From NCBI GenBank assembly GCA_050942745.1, contig JBMNNX010000166.1:1-15059 (forward strand): a stretch of 15,059 nt of DNA. The letters are read 5' to 3'. Below are positions 1 through 8,720 of the stretch, one piece after another. Both the position numbers and the translations under genes were made by a program. Within the stretch, counting starts at the first letter, position 1, and each line of letters opens with the position of its first letter. The stretch is from UBA10939 sp050942745 (GTDB lineage: Bacteria > Myxococcota > Myxococcia > Myxococcales > UBA5297). The notes under the pieces are model-generated. The model ran no database searches. It was not told the DNA's origin and saw only the letters and a program-made list of their open reading frames with translations.

Positions 1-1
1 C

Positions 2-151
2 CACGGCCTGATGGGCGTCGCCTACGTCCCCGGGCGCAATCTCGGCTTCAACCTCGAGGCGAGCATGAACTTCAACGAGATGCGCGTTTCAGGCGGCAGT
101 AGCCTGCTGTTTGCGTTCAACGTGAACTTCGGCGTCATCACCATCTTCTGA
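2..151 (+). CDS. C-terminal end of a beta-barrel outer-membrane protein (5' truncated by window edge)
   Basis: Codons from base 2 read in frame to a TGA at 149-151 and encode 49 residues that begin HGLMGVAYVPGR. The tail alternates polar and hydrophobic residues and ends in phenylalanine (FGVITIF), which is the usual C-terminal signature of outer-membrane beta-barrels inserted by the BAM machinery. The stretch before it (LGFNLEASMNF, LLFAFNVNF) fits two amphipathic beta strands joined by a short turn. The next gene starts 12 nt after the stop in the same direction, so the two are probably co-transcribed. The barrel family cannot be named from this fragment. The C-terminal phenylalanine and strand pattern are seen directly; the location is inferred. 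Confidence 0.7.
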   Translation, partial: HGLMGVAYVPGRNLGFNLEASMNFNEMRVSGGSSLLFAFNVNFGVITIF

Positions 152-163
152 CCGGGGGCACGG

Positions 164-1405
164 ATGCGGTTGGCGAAACAGGCGTTGCCGCTGCTGGCTC
201 TGCTCGCCGGGTTCGCCCTCGGATGCAAGCCTGAGAAGCCGGCGCAGACCGCCGGGCACGAGCCCGTCCCCGGGGCCGGCTTCGTGCGGCCGCCGAACGC
301 CGACGGCGGGCGCGAGAAGCTGACAGTCGATCCGACGAACGCCGAGTCGCTCTACCTGGCCGGCCAGCAGGAGTTCATCGCCGGCGAGTTCGCGAAGGCG
401 GCCGAGCACTTCCGCAAGGCGCTCCTGCTCGAGCCAAGCGCGCGGGTCTGGCACGCGCTCGGCGACGCCCAGCTCGCGCAGGCGCGCTTTTCCGACGCCG
501 CGTCGGCCTTCCGCTCCGCCATCGAGCTGGAGCCGCAGAAGCGGATCTCGTGGATGCGGCTGGGGCGCTGCCTCATCAACAGCGGTCGGCCGAGCGAGGC
601 GGTCGAGGCCTATCGCAAGGCTCAAGAGCTGCAGCCCGGCGACGCGATCGCCTACCGCGAGGAGGCCGAGGCGCTCATCGCCGCCGAGCGCGTCGAGGAG
701 GCCATCGCGCGGCTCGAGATAGCAACCGGGCTCGACGCCAAGGGCGCGGCCGCGGACTTCAAGCTCATCGGGCAGCTTCGCATGAAGCGAGGCGAGTGGG
801 CGTTGGCCGCCGAGGCGCTGCGCCGCTCGGCCCAGGCGCATCCGGACGCCGGGATCTACGGCGAGCTCGGCGAAGCGCTCGTACACGGCGGCGACCTCTC
901 CGGCGCGCGCGACGCCTTCCGCGAGGCGGCCCGGCTGGACCCGAAGGATCCGTTCGCCTGGGAGGTCGTCGGCGAGCTCGAGCTGAAGCTGGGCGAGCGC
1001 GCGGCCGCGCGCGCTGCGTTCGAGGCGGCGCTGAAGGTCAAGGAGCGGCCGCTGCCGCACCTGGCGCTCGGGCGGATGGATCTGGCCGACGGCAAGAGGG
1101 AGGAGGCTCGCAGGAGGTTCGATCTCGCGTTGGGCGCGGCGACCGGCGAGCAGGCGAGCGAGGCGCGGGAGATCGCGCGGTTCGCGGGCGAGCTCGGCGA
1201 GTGGGACGCGGCCGAGAAGCTGCTCGCGATGCTGGCCGCCGAGGAGGAGGGGACGAAGGACGCCTCGCTCTGGCTCGAGCTGGCCGAGGCGAGGCAGGCG
1301 CTCGGGCGCAATGCAGCCGCCGGGGAGGCCTGCGCGAAGGCGAAGGCGCTCGGCGAGAAGCGGTCGTGCCCGCCGAAGGCGCCGGCGGTGGTGGGGGAGA
1401 GGTAG
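164..1405 (+). CDS. TPR-repeat lipoprotein
   Basis: This 413-residue protein starts with a short basic n-region and a hydrophobic stretch that ends in a lipobox-like FALGC, so lipidation at Cys21 is likely, although Ala rather than Leu at -3 is not ideal. After a Pro/Ala-rich linker, from about residue 59 to residue 400, it is almost entirely tetratricopeptide repeats. Units such as EFAKAAEHFRKALLLEP, RFSDAASAFRSAIELEP and DLSGARDAFREAARLDP recur about every 34 residues, with roughly eight or nine units, the later ones degenerate. TPR solenoids bind other proteins; no catalytic domain is visible. It follows the beta-barrel gene by 12 nt, so a role as periplasmic partner or assembly factor of that outer-membrane protein is reasonable but inferred. 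The C-terminus has a Cys-Pro-Pro tail. The specific partner is unknown. Confidence 0.85.
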   Translation: MRLAKQALPLLALLAGFALGCKPEKPAQTAGHEPVPGAGFVRPPNADGGREKLTVDPTNAESLYLAGQQEFIAGEFAKAAEHFRKALLLEPSARVWHALGDAQLAQARFSDAASAFRSAIELEPQKRISWMRLGRCLINSGRPSEAVEAYRKAQELQPGDAIAYREEAEALIAAERVEEAIARLEIATGLDAKGAAADFKLIGQLRMKRGEWALAAEALRRSAQAHPDAGIYGELGEALVHGGDLSGARDAFREAARLDPKDPFAWEVVGELELKLGERAAARAAFEAALKVKERPLPHLALGRMDLADGKREEARRRFDLALGAATGEQASEAREIARFAGELGEWDAAEKLLAMLAAEEEGTKDASLWLELAEARQALGRNAAAGEACAKAKALGEKRSCPPKAPAVVGER

Positions 1406-1442
1406 CGCGCTGTCGGCCAGGCCGCTGCCGCACTGGATGGTG

Positions 1443-1466
1443 CGCGCCGTTTCAGCCGACGGCGCG
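1443..1466. terminator. Hairpin between convergent genes, possible terminator
   Basis: A perfect 8-bp inverted repeat, CGCGCCGT and ACGGCGCG, flanks the 8-nt loop TTCAGCCG. It lies 38 nt after the TPR gene stop and before the end of the convergent synthase gene. No T-tract follows on either strand, so it may be only a weak or factor-assisted terminator. A second inverted repeat, with GAGCTC arms, lies at 1501-1519. Confidence 0.35.
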
Positions 1467-1559
1467 TGGAGGCGGTGGGCCAAAGCCCGTCGAGAGGCCC
1501 GAGCTCGTCCGCGGAGCTCGAGGCCTTCGCGGGCGCTCCTCGACGGTCGCGCCGGCCGC

Positions 1560-2876
1560 TCAGGCCGCGGCCGCGCCGGCCCGCACGCGCCGCTGCTCGA
1601 GCGAGCGCACCGGGGCCTGGGGGTCGTAGAAGACCTCCGCGGGACCGAGCACCGCGTTGACCGAGTCGTGGTAGCTGCGCCAGTCGAGCTCCTCGACGAG
1701 ATGGAGCCCTGAGCGCGCCCCGAGCTGTGTCCAGCCGGCGAGCACGCCCGCGGCGACCTGCAGGTGCGTGGCGCCGGTGCCCAGCGGCAGCCCGGCGGCG
1801 ACCGGTACGTCGTAGCCGAGCCACAGCTCGCCGTAGCGCCGGCTGCACAGCAACACCCCGACCCGATCCGCGCCGGTCAGCCTCCCGCAGGTCGGCGGGT
1901 ACATCCGATAGGTGTTCCAGTCGGAGGGCGAGGTCTTCTCGGGATGGGCGCCCAGCGCCCGGCGCGCCGCGGGCGGCAGCCGGTAGATGAAGGCCATCTC
2001 CACGCTCGGATAGCGCTTGGCCAGGGTGACGATCTCTTCGTGCGGGACGACCATTCCTTCGATCTGCCGGTCGCCGCAGCGCGCGCGATAGGTGGCCGCG
2101 TGTGGCGGGTGGCCCAGGCCGCGGAGCTCGCCCTCGCGCGAGACCACGGTCTCGGGCAGCAAGAGCTCCTCGAGGCACTGGACCGGGCTCCAGGTCATCG
2201 GAAAGACGTCGGTCTCCTCCGGGGCGTCGGCGTCGACGGTGGTGTCTTCCTCGGTGACGAGGATCGCGTAGAGGTCGAGCGCCTCGGCGGTCGGCGCGGT
2301 CTTGGTGCGCTGCGCGAAGGCTTGCAGTCCTGCGGGCACCAGCGCGTTGACCACCCCCGGGTTCATCCCGCTGCCGACCAGGTGGCTCGAGCGTTCAAAG
2401 CGCGGACGGGCGCCCGGGAGAATCGAGCGCACGAGCTGCACCCAGCAATCCGGCCGGGTCCCGGGCCAGTTTTCGACGCTGGTGTTGAGCGAGCTCACCC
2501 CCAGCTCGTCGCAGGCCCGGGCACACTCGAGCGTGCCGAGGAACGACAGGTCGATCACCTGGTCGATGTCGTAGGCCCGGACGATCTCGGCGAGGTGCCG
2601 GGCAGAGCGGATCGCGCTCGGCGGAAGGTGGCGGACGCGGGGAAGGGCGAGGCGGCGCTGGGCCGGGTCGGCGTCGAGCAGCACCAGCTCGGTGAGCGCG
2701 GAGGTGATCCGGCGGCCCAGCTCGGTTCGGGCCAGCGCACCCATGACGGCCCGACCGACGCCGCCGTCGAAGCCGATGACCAGCGCGCGGCCATGTGGGC
2801 CGACTGTCGGGCGGTCGGTGCTCGGGCCAACAGCTGCGGGACGGCGGGAGAGGGTTGTCTTGGTGTCTGGGCGCAT
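1560..2876 (-). CDS. Homospermidine synthase-like protein (saccharopine dehydrogenase fold)
   Basis: The 438-residue product has an N-terminal Rossmann nucleotide-binding segment (ALVIGFDGGVG, residues 31-41) followed by an acidic residue after the second strand (VLLDAD). Several stretches resemble bacterial homospermidine synthases: LGVSSLNTSVENWPG (about 126-139) for their LYLDTCxEPWPG region, GSGMNPG (168-174) for GANPG, MTWSPVQCLEE for NTWSVxGFxxE, and THLQVAAGVLAGW for the ATSLQVAAxVLAGM helix. Homospermidine synthase makes the polyamine homospermidine with NAD, using putrescine and/or spermidine. The start is the ATG at 2876, which has a perfect AGGAGG five bases upstream; a TTG 18 nt further upstream is less likely. 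The first 28 residues are Pro/Arg-rich and probably disordered. The fold is confident; the exact substrate could differ, because this family also includes carboxynorspermidine and saccharopine dehydrogenases. Confidence 0.72.
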   Translation of the reverse strand: MRPDTKTTLSRRPAAVGPSTDRPTVGPHGRALVIGFDGGVGRAVMGALARTELGRRITSALTELVLLDADPAQRRLALPRVRHLPPSAIRSARHLAEIVRAYDIDQVIDLSFLGTLECARACDELGVSSLNTSVENWPGTRPDCWVQLVRSILPGARPRFERSSHLVGSGMNPGVVNALVPAGLQAFAQRTKTAPTAEALDLYAILVTEEDTTVDADAPEETDVFPMTWSPVQCLEELLLPETVVSREGELRGLGHPPHAATYRARCGDRQIEGMVVPHEEIVTLAKRYPSVEMAFIYRLPPAARRALGAHPEKTSPSDWNTYRMYPPTCGRLTGADRVGVLLCSRRYGELWLGYDVPVAAGLPLGTGATHLQVAAGVLAGWTQLGARSGLHLVEELDWRSYHDSVNAVLGPAEVFYDPQAPVRSLEQRRVRAGAAAA

Positions 2877-2881
2877 CGGTT

Positions 2882-2887
2882 CCTCCT
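2882..2887 (-). promoter_or_regulatory. Strong Shine-Dalgarno site of the homospermidine synthase-like gene
   Basis: On the minus strand the sequence reads AGGAGG, then AACCG, then ATG. The perfect anti-SD complement at 5-nt spacing fixes the start at 2876. Confidence 0.8.
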
Positions 2888-3703
2888 GGCGCAAGAATGG
2901 GCTGAATTTCTGGGGCCAGGCGGCAAGCGACTCAGGGTCGCTTCCTCGGGTTCGGCCGCGGCGGGCGCGCCTGGGATCGCGCCGCGCGCGGCGTGGCGAG
3001 GGACGCCACCTGGCAAGCTCGGGAGCGGCTCGCAGGCCCTCCTTTCACGTGCGACCAAACGCCGTGCGGCGCGAGGGGCGGTGCGTCGAGAAGGGCGCGA
3101 CCGCGCGAGGCGCGCGGCGTTGGTCGTGGGGTTCATTCCGCGCCTTCGCTCGGGGGCGAACGACGCGTTCGAGCGTGCAGGCGCGTCTCGGTGGAGCGGC
3201 AGGCCTGGGAGTGCACCGCGACGCCCCCGGGCGACAGCGCCCGCGACGGCCGGCTACGGGACTCCGGCCGGTTCTTCCGGCTCTCGACAGGCTCTTGGCC
3301 GAATGCGCAGCGCCACCCACGCGGCAAGCGGGGGCCGCGCATGCGCAACCGCGCACGGGCAGATGAGTCGGAAATCGGTCATGAGCACCATGACTCTAGC
3401 GCCGTCGCGCACCTAAGGCAAGTCTGCTGAAAATTCTCGCAATTAGCCCAGCGCACGGAATTGAAGAGATTGGCGAAGAGCGTGCGGCGTGCGACTGGGC
3501 GCGGCGAGTCCACGCCGCGTTTTGCGGGGAATCCTCGACTGGCAAAGCGCCGGTCGATACGCGCCCGAGGGCGCTGCGGCTGAGCAGGAGAGAGCGAGGA
3601 GCCACCGCGGCCCGCGGTCGACCCCGGAGTCGCGTCCGGGCGCAGAGACAGCCGTCCGCGCCCAGGGCGCGCCTTCTGGCTGCCAAGCCCGAGTGGGAAG
3701 CCG
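2888..3703. other. Gene-poor spacer upstream of the homospermidine synthase-like gene
   Basis: I see no credible gene here. The open frames that cross it are Arg/Pro/Ala/Ser-rich low-complexity translations without recognisable domains, ribosome binding sites or signal peptides. Base composition is irregular: most is very GC-rich, with a markedly more AT-rich patch at about 3405-3475 (for example GAAAATTCTCGCAATTAG), the kind of place where promoters lie. It holds the leader or promoter of the synthase gene on its left and the 3' end of the regulator transcript on its right. No clear -35/-10 pair could be assigned. Confidence 0.5.
2925..2943. repeat. 7-bp inverted repeat upstream of the homospermidine synthase-like gene
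   Basis: AAGCGAC and GTCGCTT flank the 5-nt loop TCAGG, about 50 nt upstream of the ATG at 2876. The position suits a leader hairpin or an operator for a dimeric repressor. It could also be chance in GC-rich DNA. Confidence 0.3.
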
Positions 3704-3726
3704 CCGGCACGCGAGGAGCGTGCCGG
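3704..3726 (-). terminator. Hairpin terminator of the PocR/NtrC regulator
   Basis: A perfect 9-bp stem, CCGGCACGC and GCGTGCCGG, encloses a 5-nt loop. It begins 35 nt past the stop codon of the regulator. There is no long T-run after it on the minus strand, so termination strength is uncertain, but the stem is strong and the position is right. Confidence 0.55.
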
Positions 3727-3761
3727 GCGCTCGATGGGACAAACCTTATTGCCGCGCGGGT

Positions 3762-5333
<1,572 letters not shown>

Positions 5334-5355
5334 GTGTTCTAACCGTAGTTGTCGG

Positions 5356-5386
5356 ATTCTAAGACAGTCGGCTACCCCGAGCACAA
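5356..5386 (-). promoter_or_regulatory. Possible promoter of the PocR/NtrC regulator
   Basis: On the minus strand, TTGTGC (5386-5381) and TAGAAT (5361-5356) are separated by 19 nt. The -10 matches TATAAT at five of six positions; the -35 is weak and the spacing long. Transcription would begin about 16 nt before the ATG at 5333. The same short region must hold the promoter of the divergent exporter, for which I saw no clear -24/-12 sigma-54 element. Confidence 0.35.
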
Positions 5387-5399
5387 GAGCAGGCAAGGA

Positions 5400-6557
5400 T
5401 TGGGAATTCTACCTTTGAAGCGACACCCGGACGCCAACGAGCTCCCTGAGCATCGATGCCAGTGCCAAGGGGAGGGATGGGATGCCCGCCTGGGGCCATG
5501 CCAGGCGCAGGCTCGCGCGCGGAGACGGTGCGCGAAGGCTCGGGGCGAGCGCGAGGACGAGCACCACCACGAGGGCGACGGGCGCGCCTGCTGCGGCGAG
5601 CACGACGGCGGGCACGAGCACGCCGACCACGATCACGATCACTCCGGCCACAAGCATGGGCTCTTCGGTGGTCACGCCCACGAGCGCACCAAGGACAAGA
5701 AGCGCCTGTTGGGCGCGCTGGCGCTCACCGGCTCGATGATGGTCGCCGAGATCATCGGCGGCCTGGCCTCGGGCTCGCTCGCGCTGCTCTCGGACGCCGG
5801 CCACATGCTGACCGACGCGGCCGCGCTGCTCCTGGCGCTGCTCGCGCTCTGGTTCGCCGGCAGGCCCGCGGACCTCAAGCGCACCTTCGGCTTCTTTCGC
5901 CTGGAGATCCTCTCGGCCCTGCTCAACGGGCTGACCCTCATCGCCATCGCCGGGTTCATCGGCTACGAGGCCTGGCAGCGCATCTCCGACCCTCAGCCGA
6001 TCCGCGCCGGGCTGATGCTCGGGGTGGCCGTCGTCGGCCTGGTCGTCAACCTGGGCGGCATGGCCATCCTGTCGCACTCGCACAGCATGAACGTGCGCGG
6101 GGCCTTCCTGCACGTGCTCGGCGACACGCTCTCGTCGGTAGGCGTCATCGTCGCCGCGCTGGTCACCTGGCTGACCGGGTGGACCATCCTCGACCCCATC
6201 ATCTCCATCGTCATCGCCCTGGTCATCGCCTTCAGCGCCTTCGGCCTCATCCGCCGGGCCGTGCACGTGCTCATCGAGGGCGTGCCCGATCACATCGACC
6301 TCGTCGAGGTCTTCGGGGCGATGAAGCAGATCGAGGGCGTCGCCTCGGTCCACGACCTCCACGTGTGGACCATCGCCAACCAGATGCACGCGCTCTCGGC
6401 CCACCTGGTCATCGAGTCGCCGGGCTCCGAGGTGGACAGGGACCGGGTGCTCCTCGACGCGCGCCGGGTGCTGCGCGAGAGGTTCGGCATCGACCACTCG
6501 ACGCTGCAGATCGAGAGCGACGACCTCTCCAACCACCACGCCCACTCCACCCACTGA
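5400..6557 (+). CDS. Cation diffusion facilitator (zinc/heavy-metal exporter) with His-rich head
   Basis: This is a CDF-family metal/proton antiporter of the inner membrane, expected to export Zn2+ and perhaps Cd2+ or Co2+. Six hydrophobic segments are visible. Metal-site motifs are SDAGHMLTD in TM2 (His135, Asp139) and HVLGD in TM5 (His238, Asp242), the HxxxD/HxxxD pattern of zinc-type members. The C-terminal cytosolic domain carries the typical VHDLHVW. A His-, Asp- and Cys-rich head (about residues 53-97, with HHHEGDGRACCGEH and HEHADHDHDHSGHKHG) should bind metal. The 5' end is uncertain. There is no in-frame ATG before TM1; in-frame TTG codons lie at 5349, 5400 and 5415, and I used 5400 because AAGGA precedes it closely. 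Codon choice before about 5540 is unlike the rest. A much better SD plus ATG (5482) is in another frame. It is divergent from the PocR/NtrC regulator. Confidence 0.88.
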   Translation: MGILPLKRHPDANELPEHRCQCQGEGWDARLGPCQAQARARRRCAKARGEREDEHHHEGDGRACCGEHDGGHEHADHDHDHSGHKHGLFGGHAHERTKDKKRLLGALALTGSMMVAEIIGGLASGSLALLSDAGHMLTDAAALLLALLALWFAGRPADLKRTFGFFRLEILSALLNGLTLIAIAGFIGYEAWQRISDPQPIRAGLMLGVAVVGLVVNLGGMAILSHSHSMNVRGAFLHVLGDTLSSVGVIVAALVTWLTGWTILDPIISIVIALVIAFSAFGLIRRAVHVLIEGVPDHIDLVEVFGAMKQIEGVASVHDLHVWTIANQMHALSAHLVIESPGSEVDRDRVLLDARRVLRERFGIDHSTLQIESDDLSNHHAHSTH

Positions 6558-6570
6558 ACCGAGCGCCTCC

Positions 6571-7560
6571 ATGCACGCGTACGCCGCGGCCCTCAAGCTT
6601 CGCCCCGCCAACGTCGCCAACCGCATCTGCGACAGCCTGACCTGCATCCTCAACGGTTACGACGTGCAGCGCGCGGTCGCCGAAGGGGAAGGGGCGGTCG
6701 TGGTCTTCGAGCTGCCCGTGCCGCGGGTGCTCGCCGCGGGCGTGCTTCGGGCCGCGCGCCATCTGGAAGCGGCGATAGGCCTGTCGGCGCCCACCTTCCC
6801 GCGGGGCGAGGGCGCGCGGCCTCACGCCTGGTTTCGCGACGTCGTCGCCGCCGCCGAGGAGATGGGCTTTCGGCTGCCGATGTTCCTTCGGGCCGGGCCG
6901 GTGGCGGTTCCGGACATGGAGCCCGCCGCCCTCGAGGAGGCGGGCCGCCAAGTCTTCGAGCACGTAGACGCGGGCTTTACCGAGCTCGCGCTCGACCTTC
7001 GGGCGCTCGACCCGGCCGAGGGCGCGGCGGTCATCGAGGAGATTGCGGCGCCGGCTCGCGAGCGCGAGCTGTCGGTCGAGCTCATCGCGCCCGAGCCGAC
7101 GCTCGACTCGCTCTCCGAGCTCGCCGGTTCGCTGTTGGTGCAGGGAACGCGCGCCCAGGTCATCTCGCTGCCCGCTGGCGCCGAGGAGGGGAGCGACCTT
7201 CAGGAGCTCGCCGAGGCGGCCGCCCCGGCGGTCTTCGGGCTGAGCGAGCCGCTCGCCTCCCAGCTTGCGCCCGGCATCGTCCGGCGCGTCAGCGTCTCGC
7301 GGCCGTTCCTGGCGCTCGTCGAGGCGGCGCTCCCCTCGGGCCTGCGCGCCGAGGTCGAGGCATGGAGAGGGGAGACGGGCGCCGATTTGCGCAGCGCGCT
7401 CGGGCACTTCCACCGGCAGCTCGAGCAGCTCGACGAGCCGGCGCAGGTCAGGCTCGAGGCGCTCGCCTATCACGAGGCCCGCGAGGTGCTCGAGGCGGCG
7501 CGCGCCCGCGGTACGGGGAGGCTGGCCGCGGAGTTTCTCGCCGAGCGCAGCGGGTATTAG
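6571..7560 (+). CDS. Protein of unknown function, class II aldolase-like barrel suspected
   Basis: This 329-residue protein is soluble, with no signal peptide or membrane segment. It is Ala/Glu/Leu-rich with alternating short strands and helices, as in a TIM barrel. The segment DAGFTELALDLRAL (133-146) resembles the conserved AGFTSVMIDGS strand of class II fructose/tagatose-bisphosphate aldolases. The following PARERELSVELIAPE resembles the ARxxGVSVEAELG strand. Where active aldolases carry the zinc-binding LHLDHG motif, this protein has FLRAGP (105-110), so the metal ligands seem absent. If the family assignment is right, it is probably not an active class II aldolase and may be closer to non-catalytic GatZ/KbaZ-type subunits. 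It starts 13 nt after the exporter stop and lies upstream of rsmD-coaD, suggesting one operon. No strong SD precedes the ATG. The fold is inferred from short motifs only. Confidence 0.6.
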   Translation: MHAYAAALKLRPANVANRICDSLTCILNGYDVQRAVAEGEGAVVVFELPVPRVLAAGVLRAARHLEAAIGLSAPTFPRGEGARPHAWFRDVVAAAEEMGFRLPMFLRAGPVAVPDMEPAALEEAGRQVFEHVDAGFTELALDLRALDPAEGAAVIEEIAAPARERELSVELIAPEPTLDSLSELAGSLLVQGTRAQVISLPAGAEEGSDLQELAEAAAPAVFGLSEPLASQLAPGIVRRVSVSRPFLALVEAALPSGLRAEVEAWRGETGADLRSALGHFHRQLEQLDEPAQVRLEALAYHEAREVLEAARARGTGRLAAEFLAERSGY

Positions 7561-7640
7561 CCGCTTCGGGCCGGCGGGCCTTCGGCCAGGGGCGACGTTC
7601 GCGGTGCGTTTGCTGCCCGGCTCGTGGTAGAGCAGCCGCC

Positions 7641-8201
7641 ATGCGCATCGTCGCCGGGACGGCAAAAGGCAGGCCGCTCAAGAGCCCGAAAGGACCGGGG
7701 ATTCGGCCGACCTCCGACCGGGTCCGCGAGTCGATCTTCAACATCCTCGGCCAGTGGCTCGACGGGCTCGTCGTGCTCGACCTGTTCGCGGGCACCGGCG
7801 CGCTCGCCTTCGAGTCGCTCTCTCGAGGCGCAAGCCGCGCGGTGCTGCTGGACAAGGGCAAGGAGGCGCTTCGGCTGTGCCGCGAGAACGCCGCCGCGCT
7901 CGGGATGCTCGACCGCGTGGAGATCCTCTCTTCGGCGGTGGACGCGCGGCTCGCCGGCGCGCTCGCCGCGCGCGGTCCGTTCGACCTGGTCTTCGCCGAT
8001 CCTCCCTACGCCGACTTCGCCCCCGCGCAGATCCTCGAGCTGCTCGCCGCCGCGCCGCTGGTGCGGCCCGAGGGCAGGGTAGTCGTCGAGCACGACCGGC
8101 GCGCCGAGGCGCCGGCCTCGCTGGGACCGTTCGAGCGGGTCGATGAGAGGCGCTTCGGCGACACGGTGGTCTCGTTCTACCGGCGCCGTCCGGATGCTTG
8201 A
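7641..8201 (+). CDS. rsmD: 16S rRNA (guanine(966)-N(2))-methyltransferase RsmD
   Basis: RsmD uses S-adenosylmethionine to methylate N2 of G966 in 16S rRNA during 30S assembly. The 186-residue product has the usual size. It opens with MRIVAGTAKGRPLKSP, has RPTSDRVRESIFNIL (the typical RPTxDRVREALFNxL segment), the SAM-binding DLFAGTGAL (47-55) and the catalytic DPPY (120-123). The start is the ATG at 7641; the frame is open further upstream, but that part is Arg/Ala-rich out-of-frame sequence overlapping the previous gene. An 80-nt spacer separates it from the upstream gene, and coaD follows within 36 nt, a gene pair common in bacteria. Confidence 0.95.
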   Translation: MRIVAGTAKGRPLKSPKGPGIRPTSDRVRESIFNILGQWLDGLVVLDLFAGTGALAFESLSRGASRAVLLDKGKEALRLCRENAAALGMLDRVEILSSAVDARLAGALAARGPFDLVFADPPYADFAPAQILELLAAAPLVRPEGRVVVEHDRRAEAPASLGPFERVDERRFGDTVVSFYRRRPDA

Positions 8202-8237
8202 CGTCACCCCGCGCGGGGGGGCAGAGTGGCCGGCCTC

Positions 8238-8720
8238 ATGTCGCACACCGTCATCTATCCCGGCTCGTTCGACCCGCTGACCAACGGGCACCTGTCGCTC
8301 ATCCACCGTGCGTTGCGGATGTTCGACAAGGTGATCGTCGCGGTGGCGCACAACCCGAAGAAGAACGCGCTCTTCAGCCTCGAGGAGCGCAAGAGCCTTG
8401 TCCGCGAGGCGCTGCCCGACGAGCCGCGCATCGAGGTCGACTCCTTCGAGGGGCTGCTCGTCCACTACGCGCGCGAGCGGGACGTGATGGTGGTGCTGCG
8501 CGGCCTGCGCGCCGTCTCGGACTTCGACTACGAGTTCCAGATGGCGAACATGAACCGCAAGCTCGACAAGGAGCTCGAGACGGTCTTCGTGATGACCGGC
8601 GAGGACTACTTCTACGTCTCCTCGCAGCTCGTGCGCGAGGTCGCGTCCCTGGGGGGCGACGTCTCGGATCTGGTGCCGCCGAACGTGCTCGCGAAGCTGA
8701 AGGAGCGCTTCGGCCGGTAG
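8238..8720 (+). CDS. coaD: Phosphopantetheine adenylyltransferase CoaD
   Basis: CoaD transfers AMP from ATP to 4'-phosphopantetheine, the penultimate step of coenzyme A synthesis, in the cytoplasm. The 160-residue product is the usual length. It begins MSHTVIYPGSFDPLTNGH, with the nucleotidyltransferase TNGH at 15-18. It then has VLRGLRAVSDFDYEFQMA (ligand-binding segment) and YVSSQLVREVASLGGDVSDL (from 126), the family's SSxxVRE motif. A GTG at 8226 in the same frame has a G-rich tract just upstream and would add four residues (VAGL). I prefer the ATG because family members begin close to the YPGSFDP strand. A 12-bp palindrome, CCCCGCGCGGGG, sits between rsmD and this gene. Confidence 0.95.
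   Translation: MSHTVIYPGSFDPLTNGHLSLIHRALRMFDKVIVAVAHNPKKNALFSLEERKSLVREALPDEPRIEVDSFEGLLVHYARERDVMVVLRGLRAVSDFDYEFQMANMNRKLDKELETVFVMTGEDYFYVSSQLVREVASLGGDVSDLVPPNVLAKLKERFGR

Noticed and set aside
89..1483. A 464-residue open frame antisense to the TPR lipoprotein
   Set aside because: It mirrors the codon pattern of the + strand gene. Its translation is Arg/Leu/Ala/Gly-rich without domains, and the + frame has clear TPRs and a lipobox.
1764..3416. A 550-residue + strand open frame antisense to the homospermidine synthase-like gene
   Set aside because: The - strand frame has family motifs and a perfect SD. The + frame has no motif and runs into non-coding spacer with low-complexity sequence.
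3470..3485. A sigma-54-like site (TTGGC, then GC with GG-N10-GC spacing) on the + strand
   Set aside because: The rest of the consensus is poor and there is no + strand gene downstream before about 5400.
5409..6653. A 414-residue - strand open frame across the CDF exporter
   Set aside because: It is a shadow frame rich in Val, Asp, Gly and Arg with no hydrophobic segments, while the + strand encodes a clear membrane transporter.
8207..8218. The palindrome CCCCGCGCGGGG between rsmD and coaD as a terminator
   Set aside because: It has no loop when folded, no T-tract, and lies between genes likely to be co-transcribed; such palindromes are common by chance in GC-rich DNA.
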